Assembly (NCBI GenBank): GCA_030549495.1
Contig: JAUIRK010001043.1
Span: 723,501 to 787,500, forward strand
DNA: 64,000 bases
Origin: Nectonema munidae
Taxonomy: Eukaryota > Nematomorpha > Nectonematoida > Nectonematidae
Direction of reading: 5' to 3'
A program made the position numbers and the translations under genes. The first letter of the stretch is position 1, and each line of letters begins with the position of its first letter. Shown here piece by piece: positions 1-12,220 of this stretch. The notes under the pieces are model-generated. The model did no database searches, was not told where the DNA came from, and saw only the letters and a list, made by a program, of their open reading frames with translations.

Positions 1-122
1 TACAACCAAAACAAGATAAAACTGCTTACTAATCATAACCAACTCGCAAAAAGCAAAAGATATTAAGTGATTTAGCATAAATAATAACATAACACATTTA
101 TTTCAAGAAAATGGAGACAACA

Positions 123-260
123 TTAACCCGTTAACGACTAGAATAACCAGATAATATCTATTGTAAAAAAGATTTGTATTGAAAAGCTTTAAATAATTTT
201 ATACAAAAGTATCTGTGTATTTAACCCATTACAGACCAGTGTTAATCTGGGTCAACTATA
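123..260 (+). repeat. two piggyBac-type terminal sequences (TTAACCC...)
   Basis: TTAACCCGTTAACGACTAG begins at 123 and TTAACCCATTACAGACCAG at 221, both in the same orientation. They resemble the outer ends of the TTAA-flanked elements at 10967, 15848 and 20682 (TTAACCCATT..ACGACC). No matching opposite ends were found nearby, so these are probably solo or truncated MITE ends. Confidence 0.35.
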
Positions 261-862
261 TTTTTTTGCTATGAATTTAATTCAATGACATAATATGGAC
301 ACATTTATTATAACAAAAAATTAACTAATTAACTAACAAGTTAATTAACAGAGTAATTAGGTCAAATCTGATAGTATACGTTAAAATAAATGAACTTTTT
401 GAAATTATTAAATTTTATAGTTGTCAACGAAATCTCAGATTCCCTGCAAAACTAAAGAATGACGTATTATGAGAAAATACGTGTATTTGGAGTGTAGCAC
501 ATTTTTCAAGTTGATTTCATTATTTTCATTGTATGAAACAAGTGCTGTCAATTCTTTGTTGATGGCGATAGGAAGAACTGAAAAGTCGGAGTAATCAATG
601 TGTTCTCCTGAAATGCGAAAATAGACAATATTCTACCCCAAAAAGGTGTTAGGAACAGATTAAATCTTTTTAGAAAAATGGTAAAAACTTTATTGATTAA
701 ATTAGAAGTTGTAGTAAACCCTCTGCTATATACTCTCCTCTCCCTTATATTTCTTGTCTTAAACTCCTATTCTTGTATTGTGTGAAGAGGACAAATCTCA
801 CTTTACAACTTACTAATTTCATCAATAAAGGTTTTTTTTACCATAAATCTTAATCTATCAAC
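261..862. other. AT-rich stretch without recognised features
   Basis: No convincing reading frame, RNA gene or repeat structure was seen here. Confidence 0.5.
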
Positions 863-1120
863 GCGCTATCCAGTGGCGTATCTATCATTAATGCAGCCTG
901 GGGTGGACGCTAATTTTGGCGCGCCAAATAGCACTTCAAAGCACTCAAAATTTATTGTAGATATATGGGTATGGAAAAGTGAAATATAAAGTGTTGCAAA
1001 CCATTATTACATTACTATTCAAGTTTAAAATATCTCAATTAAAATTTTATTGATTATATATTAATACAAATACATTATACGCAGAGGGATTGCCCTTCTT
1101 GATACACTACTGGCGCTATC
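863..1120. mobile_element. non-autonomous hAT-type MITE with 8-bp target duplication
   Basis: The element runs from 871 to 1112 (242 bp). Its left end CAGTGGCGTATCTA is mirrored by the complement of the right end (CAGTAGTGTATCAA). The flanking octamer GCGCTATC is identical at 863-870 and 1113-1120, the duplication length expected of hAT transposition. There is no internal coding capacity. Confidence 0.8.
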
Positions 1121-2109
1121 ATCAACGCCCCGTTATCTATATATTTTTAAATAAGGTTAATTGAATGGAAAATTAGGTCTGAGTTACCTTTTAATAATAA
1201 TAATACGTATTATTTGCTGTTTTAGTGATAAATAAACAAAGTGAACCGATTATATTAAATATAATAAGAGTTAGAAAGTTACTACAATTTGGAAAAAATG
1301 GAGCTAGAGCTGAGGAGTGACTTAATTTCTTCATTGGCATTGTGACAATCATTAGTGTCACTGTTGCAAGTAATAACGTCATTGTTGTGATAAATATATA
1401 ATTTAAGTATATCTAATACCAAATTTTATTAAAAAAAAAGAATCTAATTTTCAAGAATCATTGTAGTTTATAATGATAAAAATAATAGGGTAATTTCATT
1501 GAGAAATAAGAGACTGCTTGCATAAAAATAAGTAGAGATTACCTAGGCCAGAAATCTTATGATGTATTAAACTAGTCAATAAGTTTGGCTAAAAAATGTA
1601 TATGTTGTACAACAAATGATTATATAGTTTCTTTTGATTTTTAATAGAAAGGGGGGTTATAAGAGATTGTATTCCTTAACTCAATTTCTTTAAAGAATTC
1701 TTAAATAGCTTCTGTTGAACTAAAAAGAAAATAATTTTATGCTGAATTTGATTCAAAATATTGTGGTATTGAAACAAAGGAAAAGGATAACATTATTCAA
1801 GTCGCTTAAGGCCTCTAGTTCATTACTTTAATTTTTCATCCAAAATGGGTTAAATATTTTTAAAAATCAAAAAAAAGATGTATCTAATGGAAAAAAAGTA
1901 CCAATTATATTCACTCTACCAGGTACTTTTACACCAAATAATGGAGTTGAATTAAATCTAAATTTAAATAATTGATTCAAATCTTCCATTAAAATTAAGC
2001 TAAGGTTGAATTTGTTATGCTTTTAAAAAATATTTTTATATTAAATATATATTAATTATATAAAATTAGACTCAAACTTTGTCTACTAGAAAATATTTTT
2101 CAAAATTTT
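1121..2109. other. AT-rich stretch without recognised features
   Basis: Short open frames here have no coding character and no family motif. Nothing else was seen. Confidence 0.5.
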
Positions 2110-4645
2110 ACCCAGGGAATCTGCCGCAGTTAAAAAGGTTCTAGCTATGAATGAGGGGCAATATTCTATTGGTTCGTTTGAATATGAAAGCATTCATTTT
2201 GCCAAACAAAATAAGCTTACTATCCATAATATTTATAGAGTGCCGACTACAAATAAAGATCTTCTAAACAAGTTTTTTTCTTTCTTTGAAAACTTGATTT
2301 TTACTATAGATAGGAAATGTTTTAATATCTTTTTGGTGACTTCAATTTTGATTTGTTGAAGATAGAGAGTTATCTAACTCAAAAGTTTTTGAATTTAACC
2401 ATAGCTGAGTCACTTATTCCTACTATCACATTCCCCACACGGTATGCAAGTAAAACCTTAATTGATCATTTTTTTATAAGTAGTAAAATTGCACATTACA
2501 AAGCCTTTAATTGCATGTCTTTTTTTTCAGACCATGTTCCAATTCTTTTATCAACAAATCTTAAAGTTAATAGTATAAATAAAAAAAAGTTGGGCGAAGT
2601 ATTTGATGAAGGGATGTTCTATGAACTATCTACAAATCTTGAATGGCAAAATTTTCTTGAGTTATACGCTAATGATGCTTCTAAACTCTTAGAGCAGATA
2701 ACTTTTGCAATATCAGAAACAATTAAAAAGTACACGTCATTAGTTGAATTTTAAAAAAATAAATATAAATTCAAAAACAACCGTTGGATAACCTAGAAGT
2801 TATAAAAATGAAAAAAAGCGTTATAAACGTTATCAAAAATATTTAAAAAGTGAAAATTTATTGAAATAAATATATCATCTTAAGAAATTTTATTAAAGAT
2901 AGAATCAGAGATTTGAAACAAAAGTTTTTTAATCACTTTTCAAACTGTAATTCGACGCAAAAGACTTGGAATAGCATCAATAAGATTCTAAAAAGAGAAA
3001 ACTATAGAAAAATATTAATAAAAGCAGAAAATGGATACTATGATGATTGTTCACTAGCCAACAAATTCAATAAAAATTTGCTTTTGTATAAAACGATTCC
3101 CCATCAGAAGAAGCTTATCTACATCACTTTAGGAACGTTAACGATTCATTTGAATTTGAATACTGTTCTACTGTGAAGTTGCTGTCTTAAAATGAAAAGT
3201 AGTAAATCTAAGGATATTTATGGGATTTCAATATATCATGTAAAGTTGATAAGAGGCATAATATCTACTGCTATATGCCACGGTATAAATCTTTGTTTAT
3301 ATAATTTTACATTTCCTGATGTTTTATAGCAGCATAAGGTAATACCTATTTACAAAAAAAAAGATAAAAATTGCCTTGGAAACTATAGACCTATATTGAT
3401 AGTTCCCAGACTTTCTAAAATTTTTGAGAAATATATACATTATCAATTAAGGGATTATTTGAACTCAATAAATTATCTGAATGATTACCAGTTTGGGTTT
3501 CGTAAGTATTACTCCACAGACTATTTTCATTCATGCTTGATTCAAAAAGTTGTTGAAATTTTAGAGAAAAAAGATGAAGCAAATCAAAGGTATTTGATAA
3601 GGTCAGACATTCGACCATCTTGAATAACTTGAATGAATGCAATTTAAGTTACAATTCTTTGTTTTTTTTACATTCTTACTTATCTGATAGAAGTCAAATA
3701 GTAAAAGTAAATGATTCCGTTTCTGACAAGTTATATGTGCAAAATGGAGCCCACAGGGGTCCATTTTGGGTCCCCTACTTTTCAGCATTGCAATAAACAA
3801 AAGTTTTTTCCACCTCAAATTTCTTTGAGTATCTTGTTTTTGCAGATGACATCTGTGCTTATCTTCCTTTGTGTAAAATAAAAAATGGTAATAATATCAA
3901 TTGAGATTTATTGAACAGAGAGTTATTCATAATTTATGATTGGTGTTCTAGGAATAATTTGATATTAAACAAGGAAAAATCAAAATGTATGCTTATTTCA
4001 TATAAAAACAGAAATTACAAATTTTTGAAATATACAGGTATCGAAGAAGTAAAAAGCACCAAGATACTTGGTCTAGTGTTTGATAGTAAGCTTAAGTTTA
4101 ATGAGCATATTGATCAAATAGCTCTCAATTTAATCGTACTATCGGTATCTTGTACTATACAAAAAATATTTTCCCTCTAAATATCAGACTTATGATATAT
4201 AAACAGTTATTTCTCTCTTATGTAAACTACAGTATAATAAATTGATACCCTTTTGGAAAAAAGCGCCTTGAGATCTTACAAAAACGAGCAATAAGAGTAA
4301 TTTATAGCATGAATAAGTTTGACCACACAACAGAAATTTTTAAGCAAAACGGATGGTTAAAATTAAATGAAATTTTCAAGCAGAGAGTAGGAGTTTTTCT
4401 TTATAAAAACTTCAATGGTCATTTACATAATGTGTTTGGCTCGTTGATTAAATATAATAAAAATCCCATATATTATACTAGGAGCTTAAGCAAACCTTTG
4501 AAAATTTATAATAGACTGAAAGGATCAAATATCTCTATTTTGAATAAATGTAATGATTTTTACCTCGATAACAAAATTCTATTTGATGACGTTTTTATGT
4601 CGTTGCTTTCTTTTAAAAAGAAAATAAAAACTACCTATTAAGTAC
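2110..4645 (+). pseudogene. LINE (non-LTR retrotransposon) ORF2 remnant: endonuclease and reverse transcriptase
   Basis: Broken pieces of one ORF2 lie in order on the plus strand across all three frames. The 2147-2750 part resembles the end of an APE-type endonuclease (PTRYASKTLIDHFF, then FSDHVPIL). The 3396-3620 part is the reverse transcriptase fingers region (LSKIFEKYIHYQLRDYL, DYQFGFRKYYST). A palm segment near 3838-3848 reads FADD, the polymerase active-site box. The 3911-4180 part (LILNKEKSKCM, KILGLVFDSKLKFNEHI) is the usual downstream RT region. Stops and frameshifts separate the pieces, so the copy is dead. The clade (CR1/Jockey-like) is not resolved. Confidence 0.8.
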
Positions 4646-5279
4646 CTACTAAAATAGTTTTTTACCAAAAGATTCACAAAAGAACTTTTAAGTTGATAAT
4701 ATTTATAACAATTTATGCGTTGATATACATCTTTTATTTCATAATGGAGAAATCTAACTGACGGCCATTTTGGCTATTGCTTTTTCCAGGATTGTAAATT
4801 ATGTGATTATGTTCTATATTTTGTGAATATATATTTATATCATTATAAATATATATATATGTGCACTTCACACTTAAATAATACCTTCCGTATAATTTTT
4901 TTTTTTGAATAAATTTTTTTCTCTCTCTTTCTATTGTTAGTTTAATTTTAGTAAGAAGTTACTATGTTTATTAAGTTGAGAAAACATCGTTTTTCTGAAA
5001 ATATCTTTTAGTTTTGAAACAGGTATTAATAAGTTTATATCATTGGAGAATAAATACCAACGAATGAAGGTAAAATGATAAGAAATTTCAATGAATGAAC
5101 ATCCTATACAACAATTATCATTGTTTGAAATTTTATTGCAAAATAAGTGGTTTTGTAGAATATTTTAATTTGCAAAACATTTTGTTTACTGTTAAAATAT
5201 TTTTTATTTAGTATAGTTAATTTTTTTATTAGAAGCATAAACTTTAAGAAATCTGATTGAAATCTTTTTATTTCGGTGT
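4646..5279. other. AT-rich stretch, possible LINE 3' flank
   Basis: No coding signal was seen. The start may be the 3' untranslated part of the preceding LINE, but no defined tail was recognised. Confidence 0.4.
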
Positions 5280-5640
5280 TTGATTACGTCCTGCCCATAT
5301 TTTAGCCATTCCCTGGAAACTTTTAATACTCGTTTCTTTAAAACCTTTTTCAGCTTAAAGAAAATAATAAAAATAAATGAAATTTTAGAAATTAAATGTA
5401 AAAGTGCAATTAATTATCAATCTGAAGAGTTTGTCCCATATATGATGCAAACAGAAGAAAATATACCTTCTCATCTTTTTCTCGATAATGTAATATCTTC
5501 GAATGCTTCATCTTTTTTCTTACCTTCCCTCGATATTAATGACATACATATAGCGATTAATTCGTTAAAAAATTTTAAATATAGTGCTAATATCTTTTTT
5601 GCCTTTCATAGAAAATATCTATATTATAATAAGCTAGCGT
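5280..5640 (+). pseudogene. LINE ORF2 fragment between endonuclease and RT
   Basis: An open frame of about 120 residues ends at the low-complexity block. The segment SLDINDIHIAINSLKN matches the style of the linker just before LINE reverse transcriptases, where a conserved helix precedes the fingers. The RT continuation appears beyond the block at 6350-6700, so one LINE copy seems to be split by it. Confidence 0.55.
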
Positions 5641-5898
5641 CTGTGTGTGTGTGTGTGTGTGTGTCGGTGGGAGTATTTTTTTTGGTTGAAAATTTTTATA
5701 TGTTTTGGGGGTATTTTTTTATGGGGTGGTGTGGTTTGGTGTGTTGGTGTGTTTGGGGGAGTTTTGGGTGGGGGTGAATTTTTTTATTTGTTTTGTGTGT
5801 TTTTTTTTTGGTGTGGGGTGTTTTATTTTTGTGGGGGGGGGGTGGGGTGTATTGTGATGGGTTGGAATAAATTTTGTTTGTTTTTTTTTTTGTGGTAT

Positions 5899-5931
<33 letters not shown>

Positions 5932-6095
5932 AAAAAAACACAAAAAAAAAAAAAACCAAAAAAAAAAAAAAAAAAAGGGGGGGGGGGGGGGGGGGGGAAA
6001 AAAAAAAAAAAAAAAAAAAGCGGGGGGGGGGGGAGGGGAATTGAAAAAAAAAAACAACCATTGGGGGGAGAGGGAAGAAAGGGCGGGGGGGTACT
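5641..6095. repeat. low-complexity T/G block, then A and G homopolymers; possible assembly artefact
   Basis: A short TG microsatellite at 5641-5664 runs into noisy T/G sequence, an A run near 5900-5925, alternating A and G runs near 5950-6045, and more G-rich sequence. The long open frames here on both strands are by-products of composition, not genes. Homopolymer alternation of this kind often comes from degraded read ends or consensus errors. A real degenerate microsatellite remains possible. Confidence 0.7.
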
Positions 6096-6715
6096 TTTAT
6101 ATTTATACAATTTCTCTCTTTTCTCTAGTATCTTTACTGCCTTAAATTAGCTAAAATAATTCACTACCTAAAAATCTTTCTTTATCAAATTAAAGCTGTC
6201 AGTATTTTCGAAAAAAGTTGTTTCAACTAAAATGATCTCTTTCATTATCAAGTTTGATCTAATTTCTCCTCAATAGTTTGAATTTCTTTCGTGATCTTCT
6301 ACTGAAAGGACGTTGCCCTATTTTTGTTCTAACATTTACGATAATTTCTATGGTAAAAACTTATATTTGACTATTTTTTATACATTATGCAAAGGCCTTT
6401 AATTCTGTAAACACTATTGATGTAAAAGTTTTATAAACTGGGCTTTCTCTCAGACTTTCATTAATGGCTTTTAGCTATTTATCAGATAGCAACTCTTCTT
6501 CCACAATTTATCCGATCTTTCAAGGAGTTTCCAATGTTCGATTCTATGCCCTCTGTTATTTTTACTTTTCATTAATGATCTTCCTTCTTTCCTTTCAAGC
6601 AATTGCACGTCATTTGGCTATACCGAATATGTTACTTTACCCTTTAAGATCGCCTTGCTAGTAGAGTTAATAATTCTCTTGAAATCGTATCCCAAACTAT
6701 ATATATACATACATA
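6096..6715 (+). pseudogene. LINE reverse transcriptase fragment
   Basis: A degenerate RT palm reads HYAKAFNSVNT around 6385-6420, followed by SYLSDSNSS near 6475-6495. After a frameshift near 6555 comes LFLLFINDLPSFLSS, the motif following the GxxQGS turn, then a decayed active-site box (GYTEYV). With 5280-5640 this probably represents a single LINE copy. Confidence 0.65.
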
Positions 6716-7148
6716 TACTACAAAATATGATTACTTTTATATTTATATAAGATAAATAGTTTGTTTCTCATTAATTTTCTTTTTATATATGAACATCAAT
6801 GTACACTTTAAAGTTTAAATTATATAAGATAATATATTATTCATGCAATATCTCAAAATATTTCTTTAAATAATTTTATTTATGCTTCATCTTATCTAAA
6901 TCGTAGAATGGTTAAAAAGGTTCTAATAGATCTCTGCAATATATTATTTTAGATAATTTTTATGTTAAACTTCTTACATAATTTTGTTGACATATATTTT
7001 AATTTAAAAATGGGTCAGGTTAAAGCGTGCATTTTTTCAGGATTCATAATCGCGATTTATAGTTTAGCAATTTTATTTTATATAGTTACCTCATGAATAA
7101 GGAAAAAACTTAAAATGTAACTTTGTCACTCCTTGCATAGTGCCATTT
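6716..7148. other. AT-rich stretch without recognised features
   Basis: Nothing but AT-rich sequence and short TA-rich tracts was seen. Confidence 0.5.
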
Positions 7149-7418
7149 TGAGTGAGCAGGACCGGCCCTAGTGTTCGCGGGGCCCTTTGCAAAATGCATT
7201 GCGCGGGCTCCAGTATGGATAGGAAAAAAGATTAAAACTGAGAAATAAGATTTTGAAAAAAAGAAAAGGGATTTGTTTTATTACTTTTCCATTAACACAA
7301 AATGGCGATCAAAGTAACTTTACTTTTCGAACCTTGCGTTTAGCGAAATCATACAATATATCATCAAAATTCTGTTCTCTACATAGATCACGCTCAATTG
7401 AAAGAATTGCCAAGTTGT

Positions 7419-8830
7419 TCAATCTATCTTCGTGAATTGTGACCTTAAGTAAGTTTTGATTAGTTTAAGGCGCGAGAAGCTTCTTTCACCAGATGCCACA
7501 GTTGCAGGTATTGTTACAAATATTCTGAGTGCAACGAAGTAGTGGGGAAAAATAGTGTATCTCCCATTAGTGGACAGATAAGTTAAAATTTCTACCGGGG
7601 TTTTGACAGTGTCTGGTAGAATATGTCTTAATGATTGAATTTCATCAGCTAATTCTCGCCCACATATATCTGTAGACTGGTCAGTTGATGATGTTAATGC
7701 TTGCTCGAAGCTTTCTGATAACTTCCGTATATCATCACGTTGAATGCTTTTGAAGCTGACAAGAAACCTGAATAAATTTACCTTTGATTTCAGCTGTTTA
7801 AATCTCGGCTGCAAGGATTGGATAACCGTGTCCATAATTCTGGTGAAGCAGTTTATTCTGTAGTCATTTTCAGGTGTGGATTCTTCTGCAGATTCATCAT
7901 ACTGCCTCTTTCTTTGAGGCTTGGCTGGAAAGATTGCATCAACTTCCATGTCTTTATCTAATTCCTTTGCCGTAACGAGAACCTGAACAAAGCCATAATT
8001 CTCAGATTCCTTAGCCAAGTCATCAAATTGTTGAATTAATACATTGCAGCACTCAAATCTACCTTTTCACCTTGCATTTCTTTACTCACAAAATTGACTT
8101 GGAGGAGCACGTCGTACCATAAATACAAGCGACACTAAGAATTTGTACTGCTTCATACAACGTCTCTGCTTCGCTTTTACTCATCGCATCTTCAACCTCT
8201 TCAGCTATTTCATCAAGTGCATTACAAATTTCAGGCAACTGATAACGAAGTGCTTTAACACTATCTATCCTACATTCCCACCTTGTTTCACACAGAAACT
8301 TCACAGATAGTTTAAAAAAACATGTTTTCTAAAAAGCGGCCATCTCTTTGTGGATGGGAAAAAGATGGTGTAAACGCGTTGCACAATTCCAAAAAAACTT
8401 AATGCATCAGGGCATGCTTTAGCCATATCTGCTACAACCAGATTGTAGTTATGACATGCTCTTGTTAATGTTCAAAAGCCGTTTTTGAACTCCAGAATAA
8501 ATGCCTTTCATGCTGGCACCATTATCATAACCTTGTCCTCGAATATTTTGAACATTTAATTCAAGCTTTTCCAACTCATTCACCAGTACATCACATAAAT
8601 TCTGTCGAGAAGTACTTTCCACGGAAAGGAACTTAATAAAACGTTCATGTACAGCTACAGATTAATAATAATAGTGTTTTATTAATAAAAATAAGCAGTA
8701 TCTGTAACACTTAATGATTTTTGTTTCGAAAGACGTAGAATAAAAGTTCAGGCAATCTGGACTCAAAGGAAGATCAACTTCATCGAGATGAAGACCAAAC
8801 TGCTTTCCATTTATTTGCAAGAAGAAAGAA
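7419..8830 (-). pseudogene. hAT transposase remnant (ZMYM1 / TTF-type family)
   Basis: The C-terminal 199 residues are open (8018 down to 7419) and end in the hAT dimerisation region: IPATVASGERSFSRLKLIK. Upstream pieces in other frames read IRGQGYDNGASMKGIYSG (about 8550-8500), the conserved D-containing core of this family, and LCETRWECRIDSVKAL (about 8300-8250). A further decayed piece around 8830-8700 reads KQFGLHLDEVDLPLS. Several frameshifts and a small insertion near 8660 make it non-functional. The N-terminal zinc finger is missing. Confidence 0.85.
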
Positions 8831-9489
8831 AATTATCATAAAATTAATATAAAAGAAATACATATATTGACATAAATACATACACACACACACATTTATA
8901 TATAAAAAATATAATATATATATATATAAATTAAAAGGAAGTAATTTATACATTATATAAAATAAAAGTATTGTATAAAGATTTCTTTAGCAACTTGTAT
9001 GAAGAAAGATTCAAAAAAATGTGATATTTATTAATAAGAATGGTGGTTCTGTAAACAATTTTCGAGAAACACGATGTTTGTTTATAATGATTAATATGAA
9101 GATAATTACATATTCTTGTATTATATGAATGATATTCATAGTTGGAAGAGATAAGAGGAGAGAACATATGCATTCTGGATAATGATGAATAATGAAAACT
9201 AACATGGCATAATACATTAATAAAAAAGATATCACAATCAAGGAAAAATTTCTGATGATTATGATTTTGATTTACAAATTTACTATATCTTTTCAACACT
9301 CGATTCAGCTTTTTCAGAAGAGTTTTATTCGAAAACCCCAGACTATGTTGGCGTATTTCAAGTGAGGGAAAATGTAAGAATAGAATAAAAGCAGTCTAGT
9401 AGGAACAGGAAGATAATTCTGAAATTTATAGAAAATTCCACAAAATCTAGCAACCTTGCAAGTAACCGCTTTGATGTGTTCAGACCATT

Positions 9490-10650
9490 TCAAATTTTCA
9501 TTTATTGTTATCCCTAAAAAAATTAAAACTCACAGTACGTTCAATAAATGTGTTATTGATGACTAGCTTAGAGTAGAAAAGAGATAGTTTGTTAGAAAAA
9601 AACATACATTTACATTTATTCAGATTAAGAAAAAAGAAGATTATTTTTAGACCATAGAGAAACATTTGCAAGTGAATCATTAACACTTATTAAACTACAA
9701 TCAGAAACTGAAGCATCAAACAAAAGCGTTACGTCATCAGCGTATAAAGTTGGATGGCAAAATTTTGGAATTACATGGATCAAATCATTGATATAAATCA
9801 AAAATAAAAATGGTCCAAGGATGGACCCTTGAGGAACACCTACATAATTGTTATAAATGTCCGAACTAAAGCCGTCAAGATAAACATAGAATTTTCTTCC
9901 TGTTAAATAAGATTCTAACCAGGAGTAAAAACGTGATCTAAAGCCAATTTGGTTTAGTTTCAATAATAGAAGGGAATGGTTAACACTATCAAAGGCTTTG
10001 GAGAAGTCAAGAAAAACTCTACTAAATTATTCGAGCTAGCAGAAAACAAATCCATATTAAAATCCCCACAAATAAGGGCTTTTCGATCAGCTAATCTTTT
10101 TGCTACAAAATTTTGAAGAAAGTCCAAAAAGCTTAAGATATCAGAGTGTGGAGGACGGTAAACAGCCAAAATATCAATGATAGAATTAGGAAGTGATACT
10201 TTAATATAACAATAGTCACAATTCATAAAGTTTCCAACGGTGTTTGCCTCGAAATAACTTATCGTATATTCAGATTTGATAAAGAAGCCAATCCCTCCTC
10301 CCTTTTTGGCTCTTATATAGTATCTGAAATCGTAACCGGACAAATTGAAGTTAATGAATGAGTCTCTGTAAGTATCAAAATATCGAAATTAAATCTAAGA
10401 GAAGACAAAAAAAGTTCAAGGATAAAATAATATTTTAATAATTTTTAACTAGGATAGTTTAAAACTTCGCATTTAAACTCTGAATATTCAAATGGAATAT
10501 TTTTAGATTGGAATTTTGAGAGAATGTGTGCAAATTGTTGAGTTCTTCTGGAAAGATATTCTTAGTTAGATTAGTGACCTTTTCGTTATAAACAGATTCA
10601 AAAATATTCAAGTCAAACAAATCTAAATTATTTGTGTGTGAAAGCATTAA
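9490..10650 (-). pseudogene. LINE ORF2: endonuclease joined to reverse transcriptase by an internal deletion
   Basis: The endonuclease part (10343-10020) shows KKGGGIGFFI, AVYRPPHSDILSF and GDFNMDLF, typical of APE-type LINE endonucleases. Near 10015 it changes directly and out of frame into the RT palm, reading LDFSKAFDSVNHSLL, so the end of the endonuclease, the linker and the RT fingers are absent. The RT part (9963-9625) carries SWLESYLTGRKF, GVPQGSILGPFLFLIYIND and the YADD active site. A frameshift near 9630 precedes the thumb region (LNLNKCKCMFFSNK). The copy cannot encode a working polymerase. Confidence 0.85.
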
Positions 10651-10966
10651 TTAGCTTATATAAAACGTTAAAGAGCTCCTATTTAATTCGTTCTGGATTT
10701 TTTTCATTCGTAACAAGGTTTCACAACTACTGGAGTTACATTGATGGTTGGATGGCAGACCTTTGGTTGCACAATTTACACAAAAAAGACTACTTTTCTT
10801 AGTACAATAGTTAGACTCATGATTAGAACCACAATACTTACAATTGAAGATTTTGGATGTGCATTTATGAGAGTAGTGATTGTATTGATTACATTTATAA
10901 CACACTTTAATATAAAATTTCAGAAGTTTTATGTCGTAAGCAACACAATTTATATAAATATACTTA
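10651..10966 (-). pseudogene. LINE ORF1, C-terminal part with zinc knuckles
   Basis: This part carries a row of Cys/His knuckles: CYKCNQYNHYSHKC (CX2CX4HX4C), CKYCGSNHESNYC, and CVNCATKGLPSNHQC. Such Gag-like ORF1 proteins bind nucleic acid in LINE ribonucleoprotein particles. The frame continues without a stop up to the TTAA at 10967-10970, where the piggyBac begins. The N-terminal part lies on the other side of it, at 14401-14750. Confidence 0.8.
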
Positions 10967-11889
10967 TTAACCCATTAATGACATCCTAACTTAAAAGTTA
11001 TGTTTTTTTTACTATAAAATTTCTTAACACAAAAACGTTTTTTCATATATTTTTTAATCTAAAGACCTTAATGACAGTTTTGTTAAATAAACCTGTTGAT
11101 TTATTGGGGCACATATCTTCAAAATAGAAATAATGAGCTCCAGTATGAAAACCAGTTACAAAATAATTACTATTTTACCAGTACCAAAACTATGGCACGA
11201 TAAAGCAGACATTAAGCCTCGATGCAATCTTTATAACTAAATTAGAGTGTAATAAGGAGAACCTAAAACTCAGAATTAAAAAAAAAATATTTTTGGAGTT
11301 CTTTGAATCAACAAAATAAAATATAACTTTTAAGTTATATTGTCACAAAAGACTACATAATCAAGGTCAATTATGTAATTTCCGAAAAAATCTCTGTGTT
11401 CACTTTTATCTGGCCAATCGACAATAAAACTCGTTACAACAAGATCCTAATATACCATTTTTAAGTGCAGGCTTCATTACCGTATAAATTTACGCAGTAA
11501 CTATGTGACCTTGATTGCACATAATCAATGTAAACAATAATGTAATGGAGTTTTTCTAGAAGAAAAGTTTATCGTTTGTTTATCATTTGTTCTTTGTACA
11601 GAATATTGTTTAAATTTTTATTTTGAAGTTCCAAATGCGACAGTAATATTGATGTGATACAAAACGTAAAGTATCTTTCAAGGCCAAAATTACTGCACTG
11701 CCTTTTGATCCGTATTCGATTACGACTACCTCGATCTTTTTCAATTTTCTTTATTTCTTTTTACTTTTCTGAAACATTCACTGAATTTCTGAATCTAAAT
11801 TTTCTTTTTAATTTCTTTTTTCGTAAGTATACCAATTTTTTGCTCGTCTATATGTATGTGTGTGTATTTATGTAAAAGAGAATAGAATG

Positions 11890-12176
<287 letters not shown>

Positions 12177-12220
12177 GTCCGTGTGTAGTAAGGTTATAAC
12201 GAGAGTTTTTATACTAATAA

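Noticed and set aside
5647-6150. Gly/Lys-rich and Phe/Pro-rich frames on both strands
   Set aside because: They arise from homopolymer and T/G-rich sequence and have no protein character.
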